In this document: piece after piece, positions 20,984-31,917 of the stretch | Position numbering within the stretch: the stretch's first letter is position 1 | Layout: every line of letters starts with the position of its first letter | Source: Antrodiella citrinella | Taxonomy: Eukaryota; Basidiomycota; Agaricomycetes; Polyporales; Steccherinaceae | NCBI GenBank assembly: GCA_004802725.1 | Contig: SGPM01000243.1 | Location: 1-43,167, forward strand | Length of the DNA: 43,167 nt | Reading direction: 5' to 3' | Made by a program: the position numbers and the translations under genes | The notes under the pieces: generated by a model | Database searches by the model: none | What the model saw: only the letters and a program-made list of their open reading frames with translations | What the model was told of the DNA's origin: nothing

Positions 20984-21281
20984 GAAAGCTTGTGTGTGAC
21001 TTGTTGAAAGATACTAGTAAGAAACGAGTTGTATGAATCAGGTATGCCTATGTACAGTTTATGTCAAACTCTCGTATCGTGTATGTAGCATACGGAATGA
21101 CAGTATGTTCTGAACAACGCTGACCCTGACAGCACACCATTCAATGATATTGGCACAGAGTGAGAGACTGAGTACATTTTTGTAATCTTACTAGTCCAGG
21201 GAAAGAGACAATGTTGAACGACATGGCATGATACGCTCTCTCGGCGGCAGATTGTTGCTTCACATTGATATCATTACAGTA

Positions 21282-22479
21282 CTAGAGAGAGTCCGCCCTG
21301 TCCAACGATCCGAGTCCATTCTTGCTCATCATATCTGACAAATCAATGTCCCGCTGGAACTGCAACGGGCTTTGATTCACGATATCGATCCTCTGGGATC
21401 TAACACTGGCGATATCGAGCATGGTTTCGCGATATATCCGACAGGACAGTGCATTTTGCATCGCAATGGTTGGGATGATGAATATGGAGTGGAGGACATT
21501 GGGTACCGTTGGTGTGGTCAGCATGACGACCACGAGTATGTTGAGTACCACGGTCGCACTAAGTTGATCTAGTTTAGTCTAGGCCAAGGGACGCAGTTGA
21601 AGATGTACTCACAGAAAGTACTTCTGTCCATGCTGTAGCACCGCTTTCGAGAAGCGTGGAAGACCGTCTCCGCGCAGTAGAGACAGCAAACGCGATACAT
21701 ATGACGTCTCCGCGGCGAGGTCTTGACTAACCATGCCCATTCTCCAAGTAATCAGTACGAATACGAGGGTGTCGAAGACGGTGGTAATGGAGAAGGGGAC
21801 CACGAGAGATCCGAACCATCCCACGCGCTCAGCGATGCAGAAGTCGGTAGGACCGATATGACCAAATATGAGGGAGAACGGTACAGCAATGGACGTCCCG
21901 AGTGTTGATGTCCAAAGGATACCGGTTATTGCAGCAATAACTCTCGACCGGTCATAGACAGCGAACAGACGCACGACGAAGAGGAACGAGCCACCAGCGG
22001 ATGCAACTGCCATAGACAAGCACATGAAATATTTGAGAATGTTGCAGTGGGTGGTGGGTGTGACTGAGAATATTCATCAGTGGATACGCAAATTGGCAAA
22101 GCTGTTCGACGACTCACTTTGCACAAGGATCGCTGTGACGATGGCGCAAAATGTGGCAAGCCTGTTCCACAGTATCGGTGAGATCTTTCAGGCTGGCCCG
22201 GAAGTTCCGTGTACTGACCGACCTTGAAGAGATGTAGAACATGGTCACCACGTTTTGTCTGCGTCTCCAGACGGTCGTGTATTCTTCAGGTATCGCGTTC
22301 ACAAAGTCCCAAAACCACGCCTTGAAATTGGCTGAGGGAGTGATAAACATTGTGAAAACAAAAGAACTTACGCCGAAAACAAGAAAGAACACGTGTGATT
22401 GCGCTTTGTATCCGTTGGCGAGTGCTGGAGGCAGGTATGATTCGGGTACAGCAGGATTCACGATGACCATGCTGGACAT
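21282..22479 (-). CDS. Seven-helix membrane protein (DUF6533-like basidiomycete type)
   Basis: Four minus-strand exons join in frame: 22479-22223, 22161-22118, 22063-21613 and 21558-21282 (342 aa). The first donor (GTCGGT) is weak but is the only one that keeps the frame; the others are GTGAGT. The start is the ATG at 22479; a GTG nine bases upstream is not used. Features: a helix at SHVFFLVFGVSSFVFTMFI, then WDFVNAIPEEYTTVWRRR, typical of the first loop in this group, further hydrophobic segments (AVASAGGSFLFVVRLFAVYD, LVVPFSITTVFDTLVFVLI, VVLNILVVVML) and the late NALSCRIYR motif common in these proteins. The C-terminal tail is cytosolic and polar. The function is unknown; a receptor-like topology is likely. 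TATAAGAAG on the minus strand near 22575 may be its TATA box. Confidence 0.7.
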
Positions 22480-22781
22480 TGTCACCACAAGTACCGCCCG
22501 CGGGTGGAAGTAGGTGGGTGTAACGTTTCAGATAGTGGGGCTTAAGCTCTTCGGAAGTTGCACGAGCAATGCTTCTTATACTGCTGGTGGCCGTGCGAGT
22601 ATACTATCGAAGCTGACCGCTGGCCAATGGCAGATCCTGTGATCATTGATCATGATCATAGTACTGTCAAAAAGTTAGAACGCTGTGTTCTCAGAACTGC
22701 TTGTGCTCATGCTAATGTACTTACCATAACGTCAAATCTGTAAATATCGTGAGTGAGTCACAGCAAAGGAAATTGTGACCT

Positions 22782-23354
22782 GTGTCGCATCGAATGGTGT
22801 CACCGTCGCTGTGTCAGATCATCGATGCCCTTACCACCACCTCATCTGCACACGATGCCCATGGATCCCAGCTTCTGCATATTGAACCGTTTGACATGAC
22901 GGTCTTGTGTAAATTAGACAAACTCCCGTTCTCCATGCTGGTCCAGGAGTTGAGCATCACTGGGGTGCGGGAGACCGACTCGGATCACGACTGAACATGC
23001 ACTCTCTGGAGCCTGCCGTCCCTACCGTAGATCGTTATTCGCGACATGAGCCCAACCCGCATCCTCCACATCCTCATGATGCCATCTGTCGGAACTACTG
23101 TTGCTTGCGAGCAACTAGAGGAGATTGTTCTCTCAACGACCGCTTGGCGGAGTCGCATGGATCTGCGGTACAACAGTCACCCGGAGTCTACTGTCCGCGA
23201 GCTCTTGCTTTGTGCAGAGATTCGCCATACTAGACGCGGATATCCCCTTCGTCGTGTTCAGGTGGAGGCGAAATACAAAGATGTGGACGCAGCTGCACAG
23301 GATTCGCTGTGGCAAGCGTTTTTGGCCTACGTAGAAGTTGTTGAGTTGTACTAG
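22782..23354 (+). pseudogene. F-box-like C-terminal remnant
   Basis: The frame 23046-23354 ends in a segment typical of Agaricomycete F-box proteins: TVRELLLCAEIRHTRRGYPL, RRVQVEAKYKDVD, then a short helix and VEVVELY. A preceding frame (22782-22994) contains LDKLPFSMLVQELSITGV, which looks like an earlier repeat of the same protein. The two are in different frames, separated by a TGA, with no good splice pair. No F-box is present. It is probably a 5'-truncated, frameshifted remnant. Confidence 0.35.
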
Positions 23355-23693
23355 AAGAGGATGAAAGGTCGGTGACGGCAAGGACACCGCGAAACTTGAA
23401 GTTTTATATTGTATACACAGGAGGCACATAATCAGAACAAATGACAATTAAACAGACCTACTCGTTTCCTTTCGCGCTCAGGCGTGCATTTCAGACGCAT
23501 CTGGGGTACCACGTCCACCATGTCCATCTCGTTCAACTAAGTGATCTGCACCGAGATGTAAACATATGAGCAATCACAACCCTTGAACGGAACGACAGCA
23601 ACAACTATAGCATTCGACACTCTTCCCGGGCCACTGGCAGTGAATTTAGCAAGTACACCACAGGCCCCCAAACGAGTTCGGTTTCCAGATTTT

Positions 23694-25103
23694 TCACCTA
23701 CCAACTTTTTTGTTCATTTCCTGCTCCAGGATGAGCTTAATGTTCTTCTTAACCAATGCTGCCAGAGGGGTGCGTTCCACCCTGCGGCAGTCTGTGGGGT
23801 AATACCTCTCCTCCAGTGGAGGAGAGGTATTACGTCTGCTCCGGTACCGCGTCAAGCTCCCAGCAATGGCTACTTGCACTGAAGTGCGGTACCGGAGGAG
23901 GTTGAAATATGCTTCCGCGTTGACAACTTCCATCTCGGAAACGTACGTCCGTTCGACGTCGGCGGTGCCTGTCGCAACGTAGGAGGCGGTGGTGCGGGCC
24001 TCGTCGGTCCATCCGAGGGATATGGCGACGAAATAGCCTCGGACGGGGTTGGTTTTGAAGATGTCCTGGAAGAGGAGACGCACACGCGCGATAGACCCCT
24101 CCATTCCGTATTTCCAAGCGGCGAGGACGAAGGGGATGAATTGAGACATGTCCAGTGAGGAGGACTCGGTTTGGAGAGGAATGCTGTAGCAGGAACATAA
24201 GAGCAGGTGCAGAAGATGAGAGTCCTCGGGGACTTCGAGGAAAGGTGAATCGTCACTTGATGACGACTTGGTAACTGTCGCCGATTCAGCGAAGAAGGAA
24301 GACATGATGGATAGAATGAATTTGTGGACTGGAAATTCGACTCCATCTGAAGAGCGTAGGATGATGTCCGGCGGGCTGCATGAGAACACCCCAAAGTCCT
24401 TCCATTCGGAGATCTGTTTGTTCGTAGTGCAGGCAGTGTGTGTATCTTCTGCCAGTGGAATGCCGTCGCCAGGATTACGACGAATGAACGAGAACTTGCC
24501 CCAGTAATCCTCGTCGATGCTAATTCCAGCGCGATGACGTGCGATATGCCATAGCAGGCGGAAATATGATCCAGCAGAGATATCTTTCATCTCGGGAGAG
24601 TATAGAGAACGGTCCGGAGGCAAGGAAACACATCTAGCGACACGCTGCGCTGCAGCTCTCGCTACAGTCTCAAGGTCGGAGAGACAGGCGATGGTAAAGA
24701 CAGTGTAGGGGTCGACGTCAACAAAGACGTGGAGGAGGAGGAGAGAGAGATGGATGGTCGCGGTCGTGCTTTGATACTTCTGAGACACCTCCAGGAGATG
24801 CTTCATTTCGTCGAGTCCTAACTCCGGGCTCTCGACAGGGTATATAATACGTAGGAAAGTATCAAGAGTAGTGCTGTCTTCCGTGAGCCTGACGATAGGC
24901 GGACACCCGTCCGATAGATCTAGTTGGGTATGCTCGTCGAAGGAAAACATGTTCGAGAGGACGGGGGACACGAGAGACAAGATATTCTTGTGGACGAAGA
25001 ACACCATTCCATCCGAAGAGATGAGGATGGAATCGGCATCGTCACTGTCGAATGGATGAGTCGCGTATGAGTTGTCAAACGCGGTTTCCGTTTTGGTGTA
25101 CAT
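23694..25103 (-). CDS. Tandem-BTB domain protein (paralogue 2 of 3)
   Basis: Single exon of 469 aa from the ATG at 25103; the frame stays open 46 codons further upstream, but a TATATAAG-type element near 25176 (either strand) suggests that part is leader. BTB module 1: HPFDSDDADSILISSD, then FFVHKNILSLVSPVLSNMF. Module 2 begins near residue 245: DIILRSSDGVEFPVHKFILS. The linker motif GSYFRLLWHIARHR and the late RGYFVAISLGWTDEA match the other two paralogues. Two-BTB architecture suggests a scaffold or cullin-3 adaptor; no direct evidence. Near the C-terminus the coding sequence includes a perfect 16-bp inverted repeat (23799-23833), after which the tail differs from the paralogues. It is the downstream neighbour of its closest paralogue (26660-28219), in the same orientation. 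Confidence 0.82.
   Translation of the reverse strand: MYTKTETAFDNSYATHPFDSDDADSILISSDGMVFFVHKNILSLVSPVLSNMFSFDEHTQLDLSDGCPPIVRLTEDSTTLDTFLRIIYPVESPELGLDEMKHLLEVSQKYQSTTATIHLSLLLLHVFVDVDPYTVFTIACLSDLETVARAAAQRVARCVSLPPDRSLYSPEMKDISAGSYFRLLWHIARHRAGISIDEDYWGKFSFIRRNPGDGIPLAEDTHTACTTNKQISEWKDFGVFSCSPPDIILRSSDGVEFPVHKFILSIMSSFFAESATVTKSSSSDDSPFLEVPEDSHLLHLLLCSCYSIPLQTESSSLDMSQFIPFVLAAWKYGMEGSIARVRLLFQDIFKTNPVRGYFVAISLGWTDEARTTASYVATGTADVERTYVSEMEVVNAEAYFNLLRYRTSVQVAIAGSLTRYRSRRNTSPPLEERYYPTDCRRVERTPLAALVKKNIKLILEQEMNKKVGR
23799..23833. repeat. Perfect hairpin (16-bp arms, 3-nt loop) inside a BTB gene
   Basis: GTAATACCTCTCCTCC at 23799-23814 is followed by AGT and its exact reverse complement at 818-833 of the same kilobase. 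It lies in the C-terminal coding part of the minus-strand BTB gene and encodes a segment around SPPLEERYY. A perfect 16-bp palindrome in coding DNA is unlikely by chance and could be a small insertion or a structure-driven duplication. Confidence 0.85.
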
Positions 25104-26659
25104 TGCAGCGGATGTCACGGTTGAGGGTGGCCTAGTGAAGATAGCCTTGGAGAAAATGGAGAGGGAAGCCTGGCTGTATATAAGATATTCCAGTGTGTTG
25201 CCGCAGGTCCAAATCAAACCGCATTTAGACCTGCGGCGCAAGGAGCGGAAATACTCAGAAGTATGGTGCTTGCGCAGGAAACATAGAGATGCCCCCCATC
25301 AGATAAGAAATAAGCAGTCGACTTGACAAACATGAAAGTGAGTTGACCGTGCGGCTGCGGCTCAGAAGGGACGGCAGTCAACCAGGCGCTGCGCTCGAGT
25401 ACGGAGGACCGGAGACTGGAATTTGCAGCGCAGAATGTACAGTAGTCTTGTATTCTGACAAGAACGACCAAAGACAATGCTGTCGAGAACACGATGAGTC
25501 TTGGCACTGAGAAGGGCCTGCGAAGACGGAAATGGGTGTGCGGAGAATACAATCAATCGTCACATATGCTGCAGCGCAGCGCAGGCGAGGCGAGAGGGAA
25601 TCCGAAAACATCTTGAGACTGCGGAGCATATACAAGGGTCGGGACAGGCCAGGCTGAAGGCGAGCATAAGTAGGCAAGGTATTAAGGTTGTGGATGTATG
25701 AGATAGTTGTGAGATGGCGCGGCGGGAGCAAGGCCTGGATGACGAACACGTATGCAGATTGCCGACGCGAAATGTGGTGTTGAATAACAGTTGGATTTGT
25801 TGCCAGAGAGGTGGAGAAAACGATCAACAAGATAGATAGGAAACCCACAAAGACGCGACAGTAGGAACATCGAGGGACGAGATTGTCGTCGTGAAAACTA
25901 CGTCTGAGAATACAAGTGAGAAGGGAAAGTCGCAGTTGCAAACGTCGAGCAGTATGGACGTACCGTGATCCGAAATTACGTTCAACATCCTAAAGACTTT
26001 CTTCACTCCAACTTGCTCTCGATTTCCTCCCGGACCTCGAGGATGCCTGTCCGAGTTCCGACCGCGTCTGTCCGTCGTTCAGCTCATTCAGACCAATGCA
26101 AACCACCTGGAAGAAGACAATAATGCGACTTCATTTGGTGATCAGGATGTCGAGACGGTACAAGACCGGTATGAAGATGAATGGGACTTGCGAAAAGTCG
26201 TTTTACCAGGGAGGCATGGACCATGGATGACGTAATCAACACATGTAACAGTCGACCATGATCATCATGAGAACCTCCCATCGCATTTCACAAGAGCTCG
26301 TCGATGCCCCCATCAACCGCCTTCACGATGATGATGAGATACTACTTTCAAATCATGCACCCAAAGCCTGTGTACCCGTCAGTCCCTTGTCACTTGACGG
26401 AGACATCTACGCGTTGGTCAAGTCGTCTTCTCAGCTCTTCATCGTATTCCAGTTCGATCTTGCTTGATTTCTTCACGGCGCAGCAAAGGATGTAATGTCT
26501 GAAAACATAAGAGAAATGTGACTAGTACGTGACCCAAAGAATATGAGACAACTTTGCATCCGATCATTCGCTTGCAGCCGTCCGGGGAAGCAGAGAGCGA
26601 GACCGGTCAGGATAACATACAAAGAGACACCGTCCCACCCCCGGGCCACTGGAGGTGAA
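25104..26659. other. Region between two BTB genes, no gene supported
   Basis: The left third (25256-25640) is a duplicated non-coding segment. A minus-strand frame at 25378-25941 contains a hydrophobic stretch (FVGFLSILLIVFSTSLA) and another frame has IVFSTALSLVVLVRI, which may be traces of an old membrane-protein gene. No consistent exon chain could be built. Confidence 0.4.
25256..25640. repeat. Duplicated upstream segment of BTB gene, copy 1 (second at about 28609-29110)
   Basis: Direct repeat with the region upstream of the neighbouring BTB gene. Shared strings include CAGAAGTATGGTGC, GCGGCTCAGAAGGGACGGC, GAGGACCGGAGACT-type sequence and ATCTTGAGACTG. Similarity is interrupted by indels. 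With the two BTB genes it defines a tandem duplication with a spacing of about 3.1-3.4 kb. Confidence 0.7.
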
Positions 26660-28219
26660 TCAGAATACAAACGGGATCTAATACATCAAAATTGAAGAGG
26701 TCAGCGACCGCGATCCACGACAGTGTGTCCTCATCAGTAGAATCGCACTTACCCTGTTGATATCATACTGTAAGCCTTTTTCCAGATCATGACTGCTGTT
26801 CAATATCTGTTGACGTTCATTGCTAGTCAAACTCGGGATCTTGCCCGCCTTCTTTGATACTGTCATCTTGGAGTACTCCCTCTCCACGACGGGGAGGTAT
26901 ACTTTGACCAATGAAAAGGTCTGGTCTAACCCGAAGCGATCCTTGACACCTCTCGCGGCTGCCTGAACAGCCACAACGTATTGAAGGAGGTTGCAATACG
27001 CCTTCGCACCCACATCCTCCATTTCTGGAACATATGCGCCCCAAAGAGCGTCCTCTGCGACTTGGTTGACTGCAACAAGCTTCGCAGCCGCTTCGGCCTC
27101 GTCGCGGAATCCGAGCGCAATCGCGACGAAGTACGCGCGGAACGGATCCTCTCGGAGGGAACTGCGCAGCAGAACGCGGGCCTGGTCGACCGCGCGAGGG
27201 GTCTCGTACTTTCTTGCAGCGCGTACGAGATCCGTTATCTGCGACATCATCCAGTCCTCGAGATGCCGACCCTCTGTTGAAAGCTGCAGAGGGAAGCCGT
27301 AGCAGACACGGAGCAGCGTGTGGACCACATATGAGGGTTCCGACATCGCGACGACGGGTAACTCAGATTCGGAGGTTGGAGGGGTAGCCTCTGCAACGAG
27401 CTTTGGGGACATGGTAGAGAGGATGAGTTTGTGGGCTGGGAAATCCACTCCATCCGAGGAACGAATGGTGACGTCCGCTGGGTTGCGCACTAAGAGTCCC
27501 GCGTCCAGCCATACCTGTGGATCTACACTCTCGGATAGGTTCGCTGAGCTAGGGGTGGATGAGACGATGACTCCATCTGCAGGGTTCCGTTGCACAAGAG
27601 AAAACGTGCTCCAATAGGCGTCTGTCACAGACATTGTGGACGCACAGTTGAGGTGCTTTTTCAAGCGGAAATATGCGCCCGCGGAGATGTGGTCCATCTC
27701 AGCGACGTAGTTAGGGAGGGACACCCCACGCGCGATGGCACCAACAGCGTGCTGCGCCGCAGTCCGGGCGTTCTGCTCGAGACCGAACCGACAAGCAACG
27801 GCAAACATCTCGAGAGGTTTGGTATCCAGAAATCCGTGCAACGCAGCGGCCTGAGCGACATATTTCGTCATCGCCAGCGTCGTCTCATACTTGAACGAGA
27901 CTTCCCACAGACGCTCCAGTTCAGAGACATCCATCAGCGCCGGGCCTACAGGATATATCAGACGCAGGAATGCATCCAGCGTTGCACTATCCTCAGACAC
28001 GTCGATGATGGGGACACCTTTCTCTGAGTACGCCTGACCTTCGGCACGAGCATCTCCATCGCCGAACAAATTTGAAAAGACGGGAGATGCGAGGGAGAGG
28101 ATGTTTTTGTACACCAGGAACCTGACTGAGTCCGACGAGAGCAAGATGACATCCGCATCATCTCTGTCGAACGGGTGGCTGGCATATGTGTAGCTGACGG
28201 AGATGGTGTTCGTTGACAT
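26660..28219 (-). CDS. Tandem-BTB domain protein (paralogue 3 of 3)
   Basis: Main exon 28219-26753 (489 codons). A good donor (GTAAGT at 26752) pairs with a TAG acceptor at 26680-26678, adding five residues (IPFVF) before a TGA at 26662-26660: 494 aa. Without splicing, the frame would read through the intron and stop at that same TAG. The start ATG at 28219 precedes SHPFDRDDADVILLSSD, as in the paralogues. Module 1: FLVYKNILSLASPVFSNLF. Module 2 near residue 240: DVTIRSSDGVDFPAHKLILS. The linker GAYFRLKKHLNC and late RAYFVAIALGFRDEAEAAA are conserved. Same inferred scaffold role as its paralogues. Confidence 0.8.
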
Positions 28220-29281
28220 GATTTGACGGTGACGGTAGAGGGGATGAGTGAAAGGTACGCTGCGGCACTCTTCTAAGTGTGAGCGAAACCGCAGCACCAC
28301 GCAGGAGGATAATCGATAACAGATCCACGCGTACAACGCGAGGCTTCTTGGATACTGCGGCCGAATCCCAGGAGGGAGAATGAAGGGGGGGAAACGGTGT
28401 TCATAGTGCTTGTATTGAATGACTGGCTCGTGTAGACGACACCGCATTGATAGCCTGATTTGAGAGCACGTTAAGCTGGAGCACAGAAAGTTGTAGGATA
28501 GCAAACGTCACTGACGACTGATAAATATACAGTGCAGTCAAACAGCGGTAGATGGTCAATCAATGACGACGCCGACGCGATGGGTTGTTGGGTACGCAAG
28601 AAGTCGTCAGAAGTATGGTGCCAGCGCAGGAATCACAGAGGGATTCACTCCGCATGATAAGCGATAAGCAGTTGACTTGTCAAACCTGAAAGCGAGCTGC
28701 CGAGATGACTATGATGACCATGAGGCCGCGGCTCAGAAGGGACGGCGTCGACCGGGCGCTGCGCTTGAGGATGGAGTCGTTGTGGCCTCGATTTGAGGAC
28801 CGGAGACTGCGGAGAAGCATGTGCAGCGTAGCATACGTTGACCCCTAGTAGTATATTCTTCACAGGTAGTTAGCTAATAGAGTCGTTCGTGAATGTGTTG
28901 ATTGCTGAAGATCCTGGAAAACGCTGATGCAGTATTGAGAGTCCTCCTAGATTACGATGGAGGGGGACGCGCCGATAGACACCTAAAAACATTTGTAGGA
29001 AGTGAGGCAGAGTCGTACGTACCTAGTATGAGGTCGAGACAAATCGACCCGCGAAGGTGGATACACAGCACACAGAGGCGAGAGAAAATCTTGAGACTGT
29101 GGAAGGTTGACAGGGCCCACAAAAATCGAAGATGAGATGGTCGTCGTGGAAGTCATCTCGACGGTATCGAGAAGGGAAAGTTAGATGTGATAGCAATACG
29201 AGTATCGAGCAGCCGCTGGTCTAAGAATAGGTGGCGGCGCGTCCGAAAATAACCAGCGACGGCCCTTGCTATTTGTGGACG
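28220..29281. other. Intergenic stretch holding duplicated upstream DNA, copy 2
   Basis: 28609-29110 is the direct repeat of 25256-25640. The pair also shares GAGAAGGGAAAGT (29168 and 25918) further on, so the duplication probably extended to about 29180. No gene was found. It separates the divergent BTB and PSD genes and so must hold both promoters. Confidence 0.55.
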
Positions 29282-30934
29282 ATGCAAAGTGAGCCTTCTT
29301 CCTTGGAGCCCATGCCGCCGTCTGACCCCAACATGGCCGCCATCAACGCATCCCACGCCGCCTCAAAGCCCGTCGAGACCGCCCACCCGAACAACCTCCC
29401 GCAGGACCCGTCCGTCACAGCCGGCGCCCTCCACGCCCTCGTCGACACCCACGGCAACGTCCAGCATGGCATCCACGCCCAGATGCACAGGCTCGCAGAC
29501 CACCCCTTCGTCCACAAGCTCATCCCCGGCATCGAGAAGATCGCCAGCGAGTATCATGTCGGGAACTTTGTCGTCATGAGGGGGTCCGGCGAGAGGTTCT
29601 TTGAGAGTATGCCCTTGTATCCCAGGTGCGTTCGTTCGTGTCAGCTGCACATTGTTCTCAAGTCGTTCAGGTTGGGAATGCATCTGCTGTTCTACGGCGG
29701 AACGCAGGTCAAGGTCTTGCACAACCAGACGGTCGAAACCGTGCTGAAGGACCTGTCCATCAAACAAGGCAAGAACTACGACTCCCCAGACTCCGTCAAG
29801 AGCATCCCGTCGTTCATCGACACCTACTCCATCCAAACCGACGAACTCCTCGAACCGGACATCACAAAGTACAAAACCTTCAACGAGTTCTTCCATCGGT
29901 GCGTTACAGACGAGCGCTCGACGACACTCGGTTCGGTTCGACACTGACCATGTATGACGTCACAGCCAACTCAAGCCAGATGCCCGCCCCGTTCAAAACG
30001 AATCCGACCCCGCCGGGATCTGCAGCGCCGCAGACTCCCGTCTCACGGTCTACCCCACCGTCGACCTCGCACAGAAGTTCTGGTACGCACCCCTCCGTCC
30101 ATCTTCCTCTCAGACCTAACCAACCTTCACATCTGCCAGGATCAAGGGAAGTCACTTCAACATCCCGACCCTCTTGAACGTCGACCCGAGCTCTGAGAAG
30201 GCCAAGAAGTTCGGGAACGCGTCCTTGGCGATCTTCAGGTTGGCTCCGGCGGATTATCACCGGTTCCATAGTCCGATCGACGGCGAGGTAGGGGAGGTCG
30301 TGGACATCCCGGGGCAGTATTATACGGGTGAGTGTGGCGTATTTCGGGTGGCATTGGTTTCGGGTGCTGATGTGGTTGGCCACGAATGTGCAGTGAACCC
30401 GCAGGCTGTGAACGAACCAGGCTTTGACGTGTTCACTAACAACAAGCGTTCCGTGCTCTACACGACGCACACACGCTCAGGCTCACCCGTCGCGTTCGTC
30501 GCCATCGGCGCCATGCTCGTACGTCCCTCCACCCTATTTATCCAAACAAGATCACTCATATCATAGCTCGTAGGTTGGGAGCATCCAGTGGACGAACGGC
30601 GCGAAGAAAGGCGCGAGCGTGAAACGCGGCGAGGAGTTGGGGTATTTCGCGTACGGAGGGAGCACGATCGTCGCGATCTTCCCACAGGGGTTGATCAAGT
30701 ACGTCCTCATCTCACCCTCCACTGTGACGGTGTTATGGTTTATATAGACTGATTTTCGTGACGTTGTAGGTTTGACGAGGATTTGGTGAAGAACTCGGAG
30801 GCGCCGATTGAGACGTTGGTCAAGGTACGTTTCTTGTTCTTGTTTCTTTTTTTCTTGTCTCGTTTTTCGGATCGTGATCTGAGGCTGATTGTTGCGTGGC
30901 GTAGGTTGGGTATTCTATAGGCACTGCGGTGTGA
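29282..30934 (+). CDS. Phosphatidylserine decarboxylase family protein
   Basis: Eight exons join in frame: 29282-29625, 29671-29898, 29966-30082, 30140-30327, 30394-30518, 30574-30698, 30770-30824 and 30905-30934 (403 aa). The family decarboxylates phosphatidylserine to phosphatidylethanolamine through a self-generated pyruvoyl group. Visible motifs: RLGMHLLFYG, TFNEFFHRQLKPDARPV, APADYHRFHSPIDG with the conserved His residues, and GGST near the end, the self-cleavage site whose Ser (codon 30661-30663) becomes pyruvoyl. No C2 domain, signal peptide or strong membrane helix is present, so it is a short soluble-type member. The related tryptophan decarboxylase of psilocybin fungi belongs to the same superfamily, but the pattern here is that of ordinary PSDs. 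Exon 1 starts at the first ATG of the open frame. Confidence 0.9.
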
Positions 30935-31917
30935 TCGCGACTATGGATGGATGTTGTTGTACAATAATCAAGAAAGAAGGACAATGTGTACCATTACAAG
31001 ATTGGATTTGTGAACCCTAGTATTCTGGACGCACTTGTTTTCGTGCGTGATGTACGATGTGACTTACGACTGCACTAAGACGCGACTGGAAGACGTCGTT
31101 CTGCTTGTGAGTCGCACTTTTTGTGGCGTGCTACCACGTTAGCTCATCTGCGGATCCTAGGACTCCCGTCGTCTGTGTGACCTGAGTAACACTTCCGTTG
31201 ACTCTTCCCAGAAACCAGTAATTCACATGAGTACCCTCCGATTCCCGGTCTACGCTTTCATGGATATTGGGCCACCAGGCAACATAGACGAGGTGAGGCA
31301 GACATAGGATTTTGAGCCCTTGATTAGTGTATTGTATTAGGCGTGTGGCCATGCAGCGGGTCAACAACTCGACGATTCGCTCCCTCGACGCGTTCTCCTT
31401 TGGTTCGTCCTCTCACGCACCGCTCCGCTCGCAATGTTGCATCCACTTTCAGCACTCCATTTATTCCCCCTCCTCGTTCTATTTCATTCCTATCCTCGAT
31501 TTTCTGTTTCTCTTATGCTTCACACATAGTTACATTCGTTTTGTAGCTCTGTTCACATGGTGCCAAGTTTGTCCCTTCATTGTGCATGAGTAAGGGAACA
31601 CCCAATTGAGCCCAAGGTGCGGGACGATGCGTCTGCAGGGTCCGCGGCCATTGTACCTATCTTTGCGCCCCCGTATGTTCCCATCTCATGCGCCCGTCTG
31701 GTTGTGCTTCTTAGAAATCTACGACGGGCATTGAAAAGAACCAATCGACCTCATTCGGGGTTACATCATACTGTACTCCTTCCGCACCCGAAATCTTTTG
31801 TTTGCAAATGCTCATAAGTATGCATGTACAGTTTGAGTGGATCGCGGCCAAGAAGTGATAGAGAGAAGGGGGGATGCAGTCCAACTGGGATATGGAACAT
31901 GACGTATCATGTGGGCC
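30935..31917. other. Intergenic stretch, no gene recognised
   Basis: Only short overlapping frames. A T-rich stretch around 31480-31540 gives a spurious hydrophobic frame. No RNA gene or repeat was seen. Confidence 0.45.

Noticed and set aside
25378..25941. Minus-strand 187-codon frame with hydrophobic stretch
   Set aside because: It overlaps a duplicated non-coding segment whose other copy does not keep the frame; composition is random apart from one hydrophobic run.
29282..30934. Tryptophan decarboxylase (psilocybin pathway type)
   Set aside because: GGST site, HRFHSPIDG pattern and overall length fit ordinary phosphatidylserine decarboxylases, and no pathway partners are nearby.
31327..31593. 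Plus-strand hydrophobic frame
   Set aside because: Arises from T/C-rich DNA; no start context, splice sites or family resemblance.
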